Below, in pieces: positions 40,419 through 49,515 of a stretch of 64,000 nucleotides of DNA. The stretch is taken from the NCBI GenBank assembly GCA_050943475.1, contig JBMNPF010000007.1, positions 1 through 64,000 on the forward strand. Direction: 5' to 3'. Numbering within the stretch: the stretch's first letter is position 1; the number at the start of each line of letters is the position of its first letter. The notes beneath the pieces are model-generated. The model searched no databases, was not told the origin of the DNA, and saw only the letters and a program-made list of their open reading frames with translations. Made by a program: the position numbers and the translations under genes. This DNA is from Metaruminococcus_A sp050943475. GTDB taxonomy: Bacteria > Bacillota > Clostridia > Oscillospirales > Ruminococcaceae.

Positions 40419-42470
40419 ATGGCATTGAAACGTTGGATTCGTCCCGCTGAACGTATAGAGATCGCGGCAGTACTCGCTGCGGAATACCATATTCCGCAGG
40501 TATTGGCGGATATTCTGACCGCGCGCGGGTATGATTCCCCCGCCACTGCCGGGGACTGGCTGGAAACAACGATAAAACTTTCCGACCCGTTTACCCTGCC
40601 GGATATGCCGGCGGCGGTGGAGCGAATCCGCGCTGCGCTGGACAGCGGAGAACGAATTGCGGTTTACGGGGATTATGATTGTGACGGTGTCTGCGCTTCT
40701 ACCGTGCTCTGCCGCTACCTGCGGCAGCAGGGCGGCGATGTGATGGTTTACATCCCGTCGCGGGAAAACGAAGGCTATGGACTCAATGCCGAGGCTTTGA
40801 AGGCACTGGCGGAACAGAGCATTGGCTTGGTTGTTACGGTGGATAATGGGATTTCTGCCGTTGCCGAAGCCGAATATGCTGCGGAATTGGGGCTGGATTT
40901 GGTGATTACCGATCATCACCAGCCGGGAGAAAGATTGCCGCGGGCGGCTGCGGTGGTGGATCCACACCGCAAGGACTGCACCTGTGCATACCGTGATTAT
41001 GCGGGGGTTGGCGTTGCTTACCAGCTTGTGCGCGCCCTCAGCCAGGGGCAGGCTTTACCGCCGGAAGAGATACGGGAGCTGCTTGTCCTGACCATGGTCG
41101 CTACCATTGGGGATGTGGTGCCCTTAACCGGGGAAAACCGGGTGCTGGTGCAAAGCGGCCTGAAACAGGCGGCAAAGTGCAGCAATCCCGGACTGCTTGC
41201 GCTGGCAGAAGAGGCTGGCGTAAACCTGAAAAAATTAAACGCGCGCTCGGTGGCGTTTGGATTGGTGCCGCGCATCAATGCGGCGGGGCGGATGGGCAGT
41301 GCCTCCCTTGCGGCGGATTTGCTTGCTGCCCGTGATGCGGCAGAGGCCGTCCGGCTTGCACAGCGGGTGGATGCGCTCAACCAGCGCCGTAAGGCGGCTG
41401 AACAGGTGATTTTAGAGGGCTGCATGGAGCAGCTCCGCGCGGATGAATTACAGTTAAACAACCGGGTGCTGGTGCTTGCGGGCGAAGGCTGGGATGCCGG
41501 CGTTATCGGCATTGTCAGCGCCCGGATGCTGGAGCGGTTCGGCAAGCCGGTCGTCCTGCTGAGCCTGGACGGGGATACCGCCGTTGGTTCAGCGCGCAGC
41601 ATGCCGGAATTTCCGCTCCACAAGGCGCTGTCCTCCTGCTCGGAGCTGCTGGAGCGGTTTGGCGGGCACACACAGGCGGCTGGGCTGACCGTCAGACGGA
41701 AGAACATCCCGCTGCTTTCGGCCGCCCTCAACCGGATTGCGGAGGATTGGCTGGAATCCGCCCCGCGGGAGAGCTGCCGCATTGACCGGATGCTGTCCGC
41801 TTCCGAAATTTCGTTGAACTTGATTGAAATTCTCAGCCGGTTGGAGCCGTTTGGCGCTTCCAACCCTGTGCCCATTTTTTGTATGGAAGGTGCGGAAATT
41901 ACGGCGGTCCAGCCGCTGTCTGGCGGGAAGCACACCAAACTTTCACTTCTTCAGAATGGTGTGCCGTTTCAGGCACTCTGTTTTGGGGAAGAGACCGAAT
42001 GGTTTGGTTTTGCGCCGGGCAGCGTTGTGGATTTGCTTGTCACCCTTGAAGTCAACGAGTTTGCCGGAAGGCGCTCTCCGTCGGTGCGGGTGGAGGATAT
42101 ACGTCCTGCCGGGCTGGACGAGAAACAGTGGGAACACTGGGAGTCGGTCTGCTGTAAAATAGACGGCGGTGCCCCGCTGGCCCCGGAGGAGCTGGAGCAA
42201 GCAAGCCTCTGCCGGGAGGATCTTGTGCGGGTTTACAGTGGGATCAAACGGCTTGGGCGCTTTCAGGGCGGGCTGGAACGGCTGTATCTTACGGCGTTTT
42301 ATCCCAAAATAAATTACGTCCGGTTTTGCGCGGCGCTTGATGTGCTGAGCGAACTGGGGTTGATTCATTGTTCGCGGGCCAATGGGCAGGTCTCTGCGGT
42401 ACAGCATCCACCGCAGGTTGCGCTCACCGCATCGAAACGGTTTTGCATGCTGCAAAAACTGGATGCTTAA
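40419..42470 (+). CDS. recJ: Single-stranded-DNA-specific exonuclease RecJ
   Basis: RecJ degrades single-stranded DNA 5' to 3' in recombination and repair. The 683-residue protein has the DHH-family motifs: VYGDYDCDGVCAS (about 75-87), VVTVDNGIS, VITDHHQPGE (the DHH box), then the DHHA1 domain with INAAGRMGSA and GGHTQAAGLTV. A C-terminal OB-like region (about 440-540) and an extra part of about 120 residues follow. ATG 40419 has AAAGGAA 9 nt upstream. rsh follows after 22 nt, as in many Clostridia. Confidence 0.95.
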   Translation: MALKRWIRPAERIEIAAVLAAEYHIPQVLADILTARGYDSPATAGDWLETTIKLSDPFTLPDMPAAVERIRAALDSGERIAVYGDYDCDGVCASTVLCRYLRQQGGDVMVYIPSRENEGYGLNAEALKALAEQSIGLVVTVDNGISAVAEAEYAAELGLDLVITDHHQPGERLPRAAAVVDPHRKDCTCAYRDYAGVGVAYQLVRALSQGQALPPEEIRELLVLTMVATIGDVVPLTGENRVLVQSGLKQAAKCSNPGLLALAEEAGVNLKKLNARSVAFGLVPRINAAGRMGSASLAADLLAARDAAEAVRLAQRVDALNQRRKAAEQVILEGCMEQLRADELQLNNRVLVLAGEGWDAGVIGIVSARMLERFGKPVVLLSLDGDTAVGSARSMPEFPLHKALSSCSELLERFGGHTQAAGLTVRRKNIPLLSAALNRIAEDWLESAPRESCRIDRMLSASEISLNLIEILSRLEPFGASNPVPIFCMEGAEITAVQPLSGGKHTKLSLLQNGVPFQALCFGEETEWFGFAPGSVVDLLVTLEVNEFAGRRSPSVRVEDIRPAGLDEKQWEHWESVCCKIDGGAPLAPEELEQASLCREDLVRVYSGIKRLGRFQGGLERLYLTAFYPKINYVRFCAALDVLSELGLIHCSRANGQVSAVQHPPQVALTASKRFCMLQKLDA

Positions 42471-42492
42471 ATCAGGATTGGGGAATGGATTT

Positions 42493-44673
42493 ATGTCGGC
42501 ATTACTGCACAACTTAATCAATGCGATTGATGAAAGCGGGCGTACCTATGACAAGGATTTGATTGTCAAGGCGTACGAGTTTGCGCGCACTGCCCATGAG
42601 GGGCAGCGCCGCGACTCCGGCGAGCCTTATATCACCCATCCGCTGGCGGTTTCCTGCATTCTGGTCGAGCTGGGCATGGACGAGGCGAGTATATGCGCGG
42701 CGCTTCTGCACGACGTTGTGGAGGATACCCCGGTCACTAAAGAGGAGCTTGCGTCTGAGTTCGGCGAAGAAATTTCAAACCTCGTGGACGGGGTCACCAA
42801 GCTGAGCAAAATACCGCTTTCCACCCGCGAGGAACAGCAGGCGGAAAATGTGCGTAAAATGCTGTTCGCCATGTCGCAGGACATTCGGGTCATCATCATC
42901 AAGCTGGCGGACCGGCTGCACAACATGCGCACCCTCTCTTTCCGCCCGGCGCAGAAACAGCGGGACACCTCGCTGGAGACGATGGAGATTTACGCGCCGA
43001 TTGCGCACCGCCTTGGCATCCGGGCGGTTAAGGAGGAGCTGGAGGATCTGGCGCTCCAGTACCTGGATCCGGTTGCGCTGAAAGAGATTGAAGACACGCT
43101 GCAGCTCAAGGACGCCACCCGTAAATTTTTTATCCCGAGCACGATTGAGCGCATCAGCGACCGTCTGGAAGAATACGACATGAAGCCGCACATTGAGGGG
43201 CGGGTCAAGAGCCTGTACGGTATTTACCGCAAGGTTTATATGGCGGGCCGGGATTTTGATGAAGTCTATGACATCTACGCGGTGCGTATTATTACCTCAA
43301 CCGTCATTGAGTGCTATAACATTTTGGGCATTATGCACGACATGTTCACCCCGATTCCGAACCGCTTTAAGGATTACATTTCCACCCCCAAGGCGAATAT
43401 GTACCAGTCACTGCACACTACGGTGCTGAGCAAGGAAGGCATCCCGTTTGAGATTCAGATTCGCACCTGGGATATGCACTACACGGCAGAATACGGCATT
43501 GCCGCCCACTGGAAATACAAGCTCGGCATTCAGGGCAAGGACAGGCAGGAGGAGCGGTTCGCCTGGATCCGCCGTCTGGTAGAAGCCCAGCAGGAAAATG
43601 AAAACCCGGAGGAAATTGTATACAGCATTAAAAACGACCTTGGCGCAGAGGACGTTTTTGTCTTTACGCCAAAGGGGGACGTCAAGAGCCTGCCGCTTGG
43701 CTCCACCGTGATTGACTTTGCATATGCCATCCACAGTGCGGTCGGCAACCGGATGACCGGGGCAAAGGTGGACGGACGCATTGTGCCGATTGACTACAAG
43801 GTGAAAACCGGCGACGTTGTGGACATCATCACCAGTAACTCGCCCAATCACGGGCCGAACCGCGCGTGGCTAAACATTGTTAAAACCGGTGAGGCGCGCA
43901 ATAAAATCCGCGCATGGTTTAAAAAGGAGCGCCGCACCGAAAACGTGCAGGAGGGAAAAACAGAGGTTGAGCGTGAGTTCAAGCGCAACCAGATTGTGCT
44001 GCCGGAAAAGGAAATGGAGGAGTTTTTGCTCGCCATTGCCAAGCGGTACCACTGCAACAGCCTGGACGATTTTTTTGCTGCCATTGGCTACGGAGGTATC
44101 CTGCTTTCCAAGATCATTGCGCGGATTAAAGACGATTATTTGAAAAACTACAAGCCAAAGCCGGAAAGTGAAATACCGGTGGCACCGGATATTCCAAGGA
44201 CCCCCTACAAGGGCAGCAGCGGTGTTGTAGTGGAAGGCATTGACAACTGTCTGGTAAAATTCTCTCAGTGCTGTACGCCGCTTCCGGGTGATCCCATCAT
44301 CGGGTTCATCACCCGCGGGCACGGGGTTTCCATCCACAAACAGGATTGCGTCAACGTGCTTGCCTCTATGCGCAACGCCGAACAACGCGACCGCTGGATT
44401 GCCGTGCACTGGGCGGATTCTGCTGAGAAATATTACCGCTGTACCCTTGACATTGTGGCACATGACCGCAACGGTCTGCTTGCCGATGTGACGGTGGAGC
44501 TTGCAAATTTCCGTGTGCCGGTGCATGAGGTATTTGCACGCGAACTGAAAAACGGCAACGCCAACATCGTCGTCACCATTGGCATTGCCGGGGTGGAGCA
44601 GCTCAAAAACATTATGAACAAGCTTGCCAAGATCAAGGACGTGATTTCGGTGGAGCGTTCGGGAAAACAATAA
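42493..44673 (+). CDS. relA: Bifunctional (p)ppGpp synthetase/hydrolase (Rsh)
   Basis: Rsh makes and degrades the alarmone ppGpp. The 726-residue protein has all domains: HD hydrolase (about 30-190; THPLAVS, LLHDVVEDT, both intact, so hydrolase activity is likely), synthetase (about 240-360; YDIYAVRIIT, PKANMYQSLHTTV), TGS (about 395-455; VFVFTPKGDVKSLPLGST), a conserved Cys-His segment (SQCCTPLPGDPI, near 590) and a C-terminal ACT domain. ATG 42493 has TTGGGGAATGG upstream. dtd follows after 12 nt, a common pairing. Confidence 0.95.
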   Translation: MSALLHNLINAIDESGRTYDKDLIVKAYEFARTAHEGQRRDSGEPYITHPLAVSCILVELGMDEASICAALLHDVVEDTPVTKEELASEFGEEISNLVDGVTKLSKIPLSTREEQQAENVRKMLFAMSQDIRVIIIKLADRLHNMRTLSFRPAQKQRDTSLETMEIYAPIAHRLGIRAVKEELEDLALQYLDPVALKEIEDTLQLKDATRKFFIPSTIERISDRLEEYDMKPHIEGRVKSLYGIYRKVYMAGRDFDEVYDIYAVRIITSTVIECYNILGIMHDMFTPIPNRFKDYISTPKANMYQSLHTTVLSKEGIPFEIQIRTWDMHYTAEYGIAAHWKYKLGIQGKDRQEERFAWIRRLVEAQQENENPEEIVYSIKNDLGAEDVFVFTPKGDVKSLPLGSTVIDFAYAIHSAVGNRMTGAKVDGRIVPIDYKVKTGDVVDIITSNSPNHGPNRAWLNIVKTGEARNKIRAWFKKERRTENVQEGKTEVEREFKRNQIVLPEKEMEEFLLAIAKRYHCNSLDDFFAAIGYGGILLSKIIARIKDDYLKNYKPKPESEIPVAPDIPRTPYKGSSGVVVEGIDNCLVKFSQCCTPLPGDPIIGFITRGHGVSIHKQDCVNVLASMRNAEQRDRWIAVHWADSAEKYYRCTLDIVAHDRNGLLADVTVELANFRVPVHEVFARELKNGNANIVVTIGIAGVEQLKNIMNKLAKIKDVISVERSGKQ

Positions 44674-44685
44674 AGGGGATTCAGA

Positions 44686-45144
44686 ATGAAGGCAGTATTA
44701 CAGCGCGCAGCTGAAGCGTCCATTGTCATTGACGGAGTGAGCGGCGGCATAATTGGGCCGGGGCTTGTGCTGCTGCTCGGCGTGATGCAGGGCGATACGG
44801 AGGTGCAGGCGGATATCCTTGCGGAAAAGGCTGCCGGGCTCCGCATTTTCACCGATGAAAACGGCAAGATGAACCGTTCGGTCAATGATATTGGCGGGGA
44901 GCTGCTGATTGTCTCCAATTTTACGCTTGGAGCAGACTGCAAAAAAGGCCGCCGTCCTTCCTTTGACCGGAGCGCTGCGCCGCAGGAGGCAGAGCCGCTT
45001 TATGAGCATTTTGTCGCCCGGATGCGCGAACTCTGCGCTGGCCGGGTAATCACTGGGAAATTCGGCGCAGATATGAAGGTTTCTCTGGTCAATGACGGCC
45101 CGGTGACCATTCTTCTTGACACGGATTTTCTCACAAAACGTTGA
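44686..45144 (+). CDS. dtd: D-aminoacyl-tRNA deacylase
   Basis: Removes D-amino acids wrongly attached to tRNA. The 152-residue protein starts MKAVLQRAAEASIVID, has the active-site segment SNFTLGADCKKGRRPSF (SQFTL in most homologues; here Gln is Asn) and the GKFGADMKVSLVNDGPVT cis-Gly-Pro motif region. Length is normal. AAGGGGATT precedes the ATG. The stop is close to the start of the next gene, with whose ribosome site it overlaps. Confidence 0.93.
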   Translation: MKAVLQRAAEASIVIDGVSGGIIGPGLVLLLGVMQGDTEVQADILAEKAAGLRIFTDENGKMNRSVNDIGGELLIVSNFTLGADCKKGRRPSFDRSAAPQEAEPLYEHFVARMRELCAGRVITGKFGADMKVSLVNDGPVTILLDTDFLTKR

Positions 45145-45155
45145 AGGAGTACCCT

Positions 45156-45779
45156 ATGAAGATAAAACAGCTAACCGTCGGCCCGCTTGCCGTCAACTGC
45201 TACCTGGTCTGGGAGCGCCCCGAAGCAGCAGTCGCCGTTGATCCGGGCGCGTCCCCGGCGAAAATAGCCGAGGCATTGGAGCAAAATGGGCTGACTCTGA
45301 CCGATATATTGCTTACCCACGGTCATTTTGACCATATTGGGGCTGCGGCGGAACTCAAAGCGCAATACGGCGCCAAGGTTTGGGTTCATGCGTTGGATGA
45401 AGAACTGCTGTCTGACCCGGAAAAGAATGTTGCCGCTGAGGTTGGCATAACGGTACCGCCGGTGTCCGCGGACCGCATTTTGGCCGATGGCGAGTCGTTT
45501 ACCGCGGGCGGCATGCCGTTTCAGGTATTGCATACGCCCGGGCATTCCAAAGGCTCCTGCGTTTATATATGCGGGGATCTGCTGTTTTCCGGCGACACCC
45601 TGTTTGCCGGTTCCATGGGCCGCACCGATTTTTACGGCGGCGATATCCGCGCGCTGTCGGCCTCTCTGCAAACCCTTGCGGGGCTTGACGGGGACTACCG
45701 CGTCCTGCCGGGCCATGGACCGGAAACGACGCTGGAAGCTGAACGGCGCACCAATCCTTTTTTGGGAGCAGACTTATGA
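45156..45779 (+). CDS. Metallo-beta-lactamase-fold hydrolase (glyoxalase II-like)
   Basis: The 207-residue protein has the metal-binding THGHFDHIG motif (about 53-61), HTPGHSKGSCV (His), SGDTLFAGSMGRTDF (Asp) and PGHGPETTL (final His), all ligands of a binuclear metal site. It is of the YcbL/GloB-like group often found after relA-dtd in Clostridia; the substrate is uncertain. ATG 45156 follows AAGGAG by 7 nt. The stop overlaps the hemZ ATG (ATGA). Confidence 0.88.
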   Translation: MKIKQLTVGPLAVNCYLVWERPEAAVAVDPGASPAKIAEALEQNGLTLTDILLTHGHFDHIGAAAELKAQYGAKVWVHALDEELLSDPEKNVAAEVGITVPPVSADRILADGESFTAGGMPFQVLHTPGHSKGSCVYICGDLLFSGDTLFAGSMGRTDFYGGDIRALSASLQTLAGLDGDYRVLPGHGPETTLEAERRTNPFLGADL

Positions 45780-47263
45780 CGTTATACCTCAACGGACATA
45801 CCTACAAATATGAGCTGGAACATCTGATCAAGATGTTTTTCCCCCTCATCAAGCTCGGCATTGTTTACGATGGAACTGAAGGCGATGAAAACGCCGTTGT
45901 GACCACCCGAACCGAGGAAGAAAGCGAGGCTCGCCTCACCGTGACGGTACGGTACCACGGTGAGGTGATGAGCCGCATTCAAACGGTAGACCGCTTCAGA
46001 GCCGATTATTCGGCGGAGTGCGAGCGGGTTTTTGCCGTGATGATTTATGAAATCCTGGAGGAATTCACCGGGCTGCACCCAAAATGGGGAATCCTCACCG
46101 GCATCCGGCCGGTGAAATTGGTGTCACAACGCCTTGCGGAGCAGAGTGAAGAGCAGATTGTAACAGCGTTTGAACGGGACTTGAAGGTCACGCCGCAAAA
46201 AACAAGGCTGCTGATTGATATTGCGCGCATCCAGCGTCCGGTGGCTTCTGCTATCCGGGAGCGGGATTTCAGCATTTATGTCTCCATTCCGTTCTGCCCG
46301 TCCCGCTGCCAGTACTGCTCCTTTGTTTCCCATTCGGTCGAGCAGGCCAAAAAGCTCATCCCGGATTACCTGGATCGCCTTTGTGATGAAATCCGAGAAA
46401 CGGCCAAACGAACAAAACAGCTTGGGCTTGTCCCCAAAACGGTTTATTTTGGTGGTGGTACCCCGACGGTGCTGGAAGCGGAACAGCTTTCCCGATTGTT
46501 TGGCACGCTGGAGGAAGCGTTTGATCTGTCCGGCCTGCTGGAATATACGGTAGAAGCCGGCCGTGCGGATACCATCACCCGGGAAAAGCTGGAGGCTATC
46601 CGGGCGGCGGGGGCAACGCGCATCAGCATTAACCCACAGAGCTTTGATGACGAAGTCCTGCGGGAGATTGGGCGGAAGCATACCGCCGCGCAGGTGGTGG
46701 CTTGTTACCAGCTCGCGCGGGAGCTCGGTTTTGACAACATCAACATGGACTTCATTGCGGGGCTGAAAGGGGATACCCTTGAGGGCTTCTGCGCAACCAT
46801 GCAGACCGCCCTTTCCCTTGCGCCGGAAAACATTACGGTGCACACCCTGTCGGTCAAGCGCTCGTCGAACCTTTACAACGACGCAGAGGCGATTGCCGAA
46901 GTCCGGCGCAACCCCACTGCAGAAATGGCAGACGCCGCCCAGAAAATGCTTGGGGAGGCAGGGTACCTGCCTTACTACCTCTACCGGCAGAAAAACACGC
47001 TGCAAAACCTGGAAAACGTCGGTTTCTGCAAGCCGGGGTACGAGGGGATTTACAACATTTATATGATGGAGGAGCTTGAGACCGTCCTCGCATTTGGCGC
47101 GGGTGCGGTGAGCAAGCTGGTCGACCAGCAAAGTGGATACATTGAACGCATTTTCAATTATAAATTTCCGTATGAATACATTGGGCAGTTTGGGGAAATG
47201 CTGGAACGGAAAGGCAAGGTGAAAGCGTTTTATGAGCGGGAAGGATTTTGCAAAACAGAATAA
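45776..47263 (+). CDS. hemZ: HemZ-like radical SAM coproporphyrinogen dehydrogenase
   Basis: HemZ proteins are HemN-like radical SAM enzymes. The 495-residue protein has an N-terminal unique domain (1-160), then the radical SAM core with PFCPSRCQYCSF (the CxxxCxxC cluster, about 177-188), GGGTPTVL, TRISINPQSF and the C-terminal HemN-like part. In bacteria that do not make haem its substrate is unclear; no other haem gene is seen here. It overlaps the preceding gene by 4 nt and the following kinase gene by 32 nt, so the string dtd to kinase is one operon. Confidence 0.9.
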   Translation: MTLYLNGHTYKYELEHLIKMFFPLIKLGIVYDGTEGDENAVVTTRTEEESEARLTVTVRYHGEVMSRIQTVDRFRADYSAECERVFAVMIYEILEEFTGLHPKWGILTGIRPVKLVSQRLAEQSEEQIVTAFERDLKVTPQKTRLLIDIARIQRPVASAIRERDFSIYVSIPFCPSRCQYCSFVSHSVEQAKKLIPDYLDRLCDEIRETAKRTKQLGLVPKTVYFGGGTPTVLEAEQLSRLFGTLEEAFDLSGLLEYTVEAGRADTITREKLEAIRAAGATRISINPQSFDDEVLREIGRKHTAAQVVACYQLARELGFDNINMDFIAGLKGDTLEGFCATMQTALSLAPENITVHTLSVKRSSNLYNDAEAIAEVRRNPTAEMADAAQKMLGEAGYLPYYLYRQKNTLQNLENVGFCKPGYEGIYNIYMMEELETVLAFGAGAVSKLVDQQSGYIERIFNYKFPYEYIGQFGEMLERKGKVKAFYEREGFCKTE

Positions 47264-48176
47264 ACGGCTGGATGCGTCCGCCATTAACCGGCTGTGCGAA
47301 CAGGATATGACGGGGTTGATTGACGCGGCCGAAAACGCCTATCTGGAAACGATCAGGAGCACCGTGGAACGTTACCTTGACGGCCAGAAACTCCATAAGA
47401 TGATCCTTATTTCCGGCCCGTCCGGTTCCGGCAAAACCACAACGAGCTACCGGCTGACCGACGAGCTGAAACAGCATGGGTTAAACCCGGTTGTGCTTTC
47501 GCTGGATAATTTTTTCAAGCAGCCCTCTGAGATGCGGCGGAATCCGGATGGCTCCATCCGGTATGATTCGGTGCATTCCATCAACCTCGGCGCAGTCAAC
47601 CGCACCCTTTGGTCGCTGATGTACCACGGGGAGGCCATTTTGCCGCGGTATGATTTTCTCACCGCCCGCGCCAGCGAAAAAAGCGAGCTTTTAAAGATTG
47701 ACAAGGACAGCGTTGTGCTCATTGAGGGGCTTCACGCGCTCAATCCGCTGCTTACCTACGGGTTGGATTACGGGGCGTTTTTCAAAATCTGTATGAATGT
47801 GGACAGCGCCTTCGTCGATGGGGACGAGACCGTCCTCACCTCCCGTGAGGTGCGGTTTGTGCGGCGCGCCATCCGGGATTACCGACACCGCGGGGCCTCG
47901 GTGGATGTGACCTTTGGTATGTGGCCGGGTGTCTGCGAGGGGGAGGACCTGTATATCAGGCCGTTTTACCCTTATGCCGATGTAATGCTCAACACGGTTT
48001 ACAGCTATGAACCTCTGGTTTACAAGCCGTTGCTGGCGCCGCTGCTCATGGCGCTGGCCGAGCATGAAACCTATGGGCCGGAGGCGCTGCAGCTTTACCG
48101 GAAGTTGCTTCATTTTGGGGAAATCCCGGTGAAAAAGGTACCGGTAAAATCGCTTTTGCAGGAGTTTGTTGGTTGA
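47232..48176 (+). CDS. Uridine kinase/phosphoribulokinase-family P-loop kinase
   Basis: The 314-residue protein has Walker A ISGPSGSGKTT (about 60-70), LDNFF(KQP) with the catalytic Asp, and VLIEGLHALNP. This resembles the nucleoside kinase domain of the uridine kinase-like proteins common in Firmicutes that carry an N-terminal extension. A short N-terminal region of about 55 residues precedes the kinase. Substrate uncertain (uridine or threonyl-tRNA-synthetase-like TGS is absent). The ATG lies inside hemZ; AAGGTGAAAG is upstream. Confidence 0.85.
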   Translation: MSGKDFAKQNKRLDASAINRLCEQDMTGLIDAAENAYLETIRSTVERYLDGQKLHKMILISGPSGSGKTTTSYRLTDELKQHGLNPVVLSLDNFFKQPSEMRRNPDGSIRYDSVHSINLGAVNRTLWSLMYHGEAILPRYDFLTARASEKSELLKIDKDSVVLIEGLHALNPLLTYGLDYGAFFKICMNVDSAFVDGDETVLTSREVRFVRRAIRDYRHRGASVDVTFGMWPGVCEGEDLYIRPFYPYADVMLNTVYSYEPLVYKPLLAPLLMALAEHETYGPEALQLYRKLLHFGEIPVKKVPVKSLLQEFVG

Positions 48177-48201
48177 ATTCCCGCGTTTGGGGGATTATAA
48201 T
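48173..48201 (+). promoter_or_regulatory. Promoter before the zinc-ribbon gene
   Basis: TTGAAT (48173-48178), 17 nt, TATAAT (48196-48201), starting inside the last codon of the kinase gene. Confidence 0.7.
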
Positions 48202-48241
48202 AGCACTAGAAGAAAACGGTTTACCGGAAAGGGGCAGTAGA

Positions 48242-48613
48242 ATGGCTACGTTCGATGATGTTGTGGATAAAGCGAAGGATTTTGCAGAAACTGCGGGAAA
48301 AAAGGCGGAGCGGGTTGTGGAAATTTCCAGGCTCAAGCTACAGGTTTCCCAAATTAATTCGGACATTCGCAGGGCGTATGAAAAGCTCGGCAGCGCTGTT
48401 TATAACATGAAAAAGGCAAATTATGAGGATGCCGACCTGATTTCTTCGGTCGTAGAGGAGATTGACGGCCTTGTGGAGGACCGCGCTTCAACCGAAGCGA
48501 AACTCGCCGCATTGAAGAACCAGGTGGTTTGTGACACCTGTGGCGCCAAAAATCCGCAGGAGGCGGTTTACTGCGTCAAATGTGGCAGCCGTCTGATGGA
48601 CGCGGAGGGCTGA
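48242..48613 (+). CDS. Small coiled-coil protein with C-terminal zinc ribbon
   Basis: The 123-residue protein has an N-terminal helical part (VVDKAKDFAETAGKKAERV), a charged coiled coil and a C-terminal zinc ribbon with CDTCGAKNP and YCVKCGSRL (four Cys). Such proteins are common in Clostridia with no assigned role. The ATG at 48242 is chosen over an upstream TTG/GTG start because the promoter at 48173-48201 lies between them. The stop overlaps the punA ATG by one base. Confidence 0.8.
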   Translation: MATFDDVVDKAKDFAETAGKKAERVVEISRLKLQVSQINSDIRRAYEKLGSAVYNMKKANYEDADLISSVVEEIDGLVEDRASTEAKLAALKNQVVCDTCGAKNPQEAVYCVKCGSRLMDAEG

Positions 48614-49437
48614 TGAACGCTTTGACGATGGAACAGTACAAACAGGCCGCGGATTTTCTCCGCGGCCGTTTCCCAAATGGGGCGGATACCGCTGTGGTGC
48701 TCGGTTCCGGTCTTGATGGGTTCACAGCCTGGGTGCGGGAGGGGCATGCGGTGCCGTACTGCGATATCCCGCATGCCCCTGGCACGACCAACCAAGCACA
48801 TAAGGGAGAATTGCTGTGCGGCCAGGTCGAGAGCAGGCCGGTGTACGTCCTTTCAGGCCGGGTACACGCCTACGAGGGGTATTCGCTGGCGGATACCGCC
48901 TTTTTTGTCCGGGTGCTTCACCTGCTCGGGGTGAAAAACCTCATCCTCACCAATGCGGCAGGCGGCATTGCGCCGGAGCTGGCGGTCGGGGATTTCATGT
49001 GCATTTCTGACCACCTCTACTTTTTTGATGACAGCCCGGTGCGCGGCCCGCACCTTCCGGCGTTTGGCCCGCGCTTTTTTGACATGTCAAACGCCTATGA
49101 CAAAGGTTTGCGGCAAACCGCTCTTGCGGTGATGAAGGAGCTGCACCTGCCGCCGCGCGAAGGCGTTTACGCCTATATGCCAGGCCCGCAGTATGAAACG
49201 CCTGCGGAGATCCGCGCGCTGCGCACGCTCGGCGCCGATGCGGTGGGAATGTCCACCGTTGCGGAGGCGATTGCCGCGGCCCAGTGCGGCATGCGGACGC
49301 TCGGCATTTCCTGCATTACCAACCCGGCGGCCGGCATCTCGCTCTCACCGCTTTCGGACGACGATGTGACCGAAACCGCTGCCCGGCGCTCAGAGGATTT
49401 TGTCCGTCTGCTGTGCGGCATCCTTGCAAAAATCTAG
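48613..49437 (+). CDS. punA: Purine nucleoside phosphorylase
   Basis: Cleaves purine nucleosides with phosphate in purine salvage. The 274-residue protein has the trimeric PNP motifs: VVLGSGLDGF (phosphate loop), LSGRVHAYEGYS, LTNAAGGIAP, the purine-site PGPQYETPAEIR and GMSTVAEAI, then ITNPAAG. ATG 48613 is coupled to the zinc-ribbon gene (TGATG). A strong terminator follows, so the two genes form a unit. Confidence 0.94.
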   Translation: MNALTMEQYKQAADFLRGRFPNGADTAVVLGSGLDGFTAWVREGHAVPYCDIPHAPGTTNQAHKGELLCGQVESRPVYVLSGRVHAYEGYSLADTAFFVRVLHLLGVKNLILTNAAGGIAPELAVGDFMCISDHLYFFDDSPVRGPHLPAFGPRFFDMSNAYDKGLRQTALAVMKELHLPPREGVYAYMPGPQYETPAEIRALRTLGADAVGMSTVAEAIAAAQCGMRTLGISCITNPAAGISLSPLSDDDVTETAARRSEDFVRLLCGILAKI

Positions 49438-49442
49438 CGTAT

Positions 49443-49496
49443 AACCGCCCCTGCTTGTTCATACAATTGTGGTATGACAACACGGGCGGTTTTTTC
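49443..49496 (+). terminator. Long terminator after punA
   Basis: AACCGCCC (49443-49450) pairs with GGGCGGTT (49484-49491), inside it TTGTTCATAC with GTATGACAA, followed by TTTTT. Confidence 0.85.
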
Positions 49497-49515
49497 CGCC
49501 CCTGGGGGGCAGGAC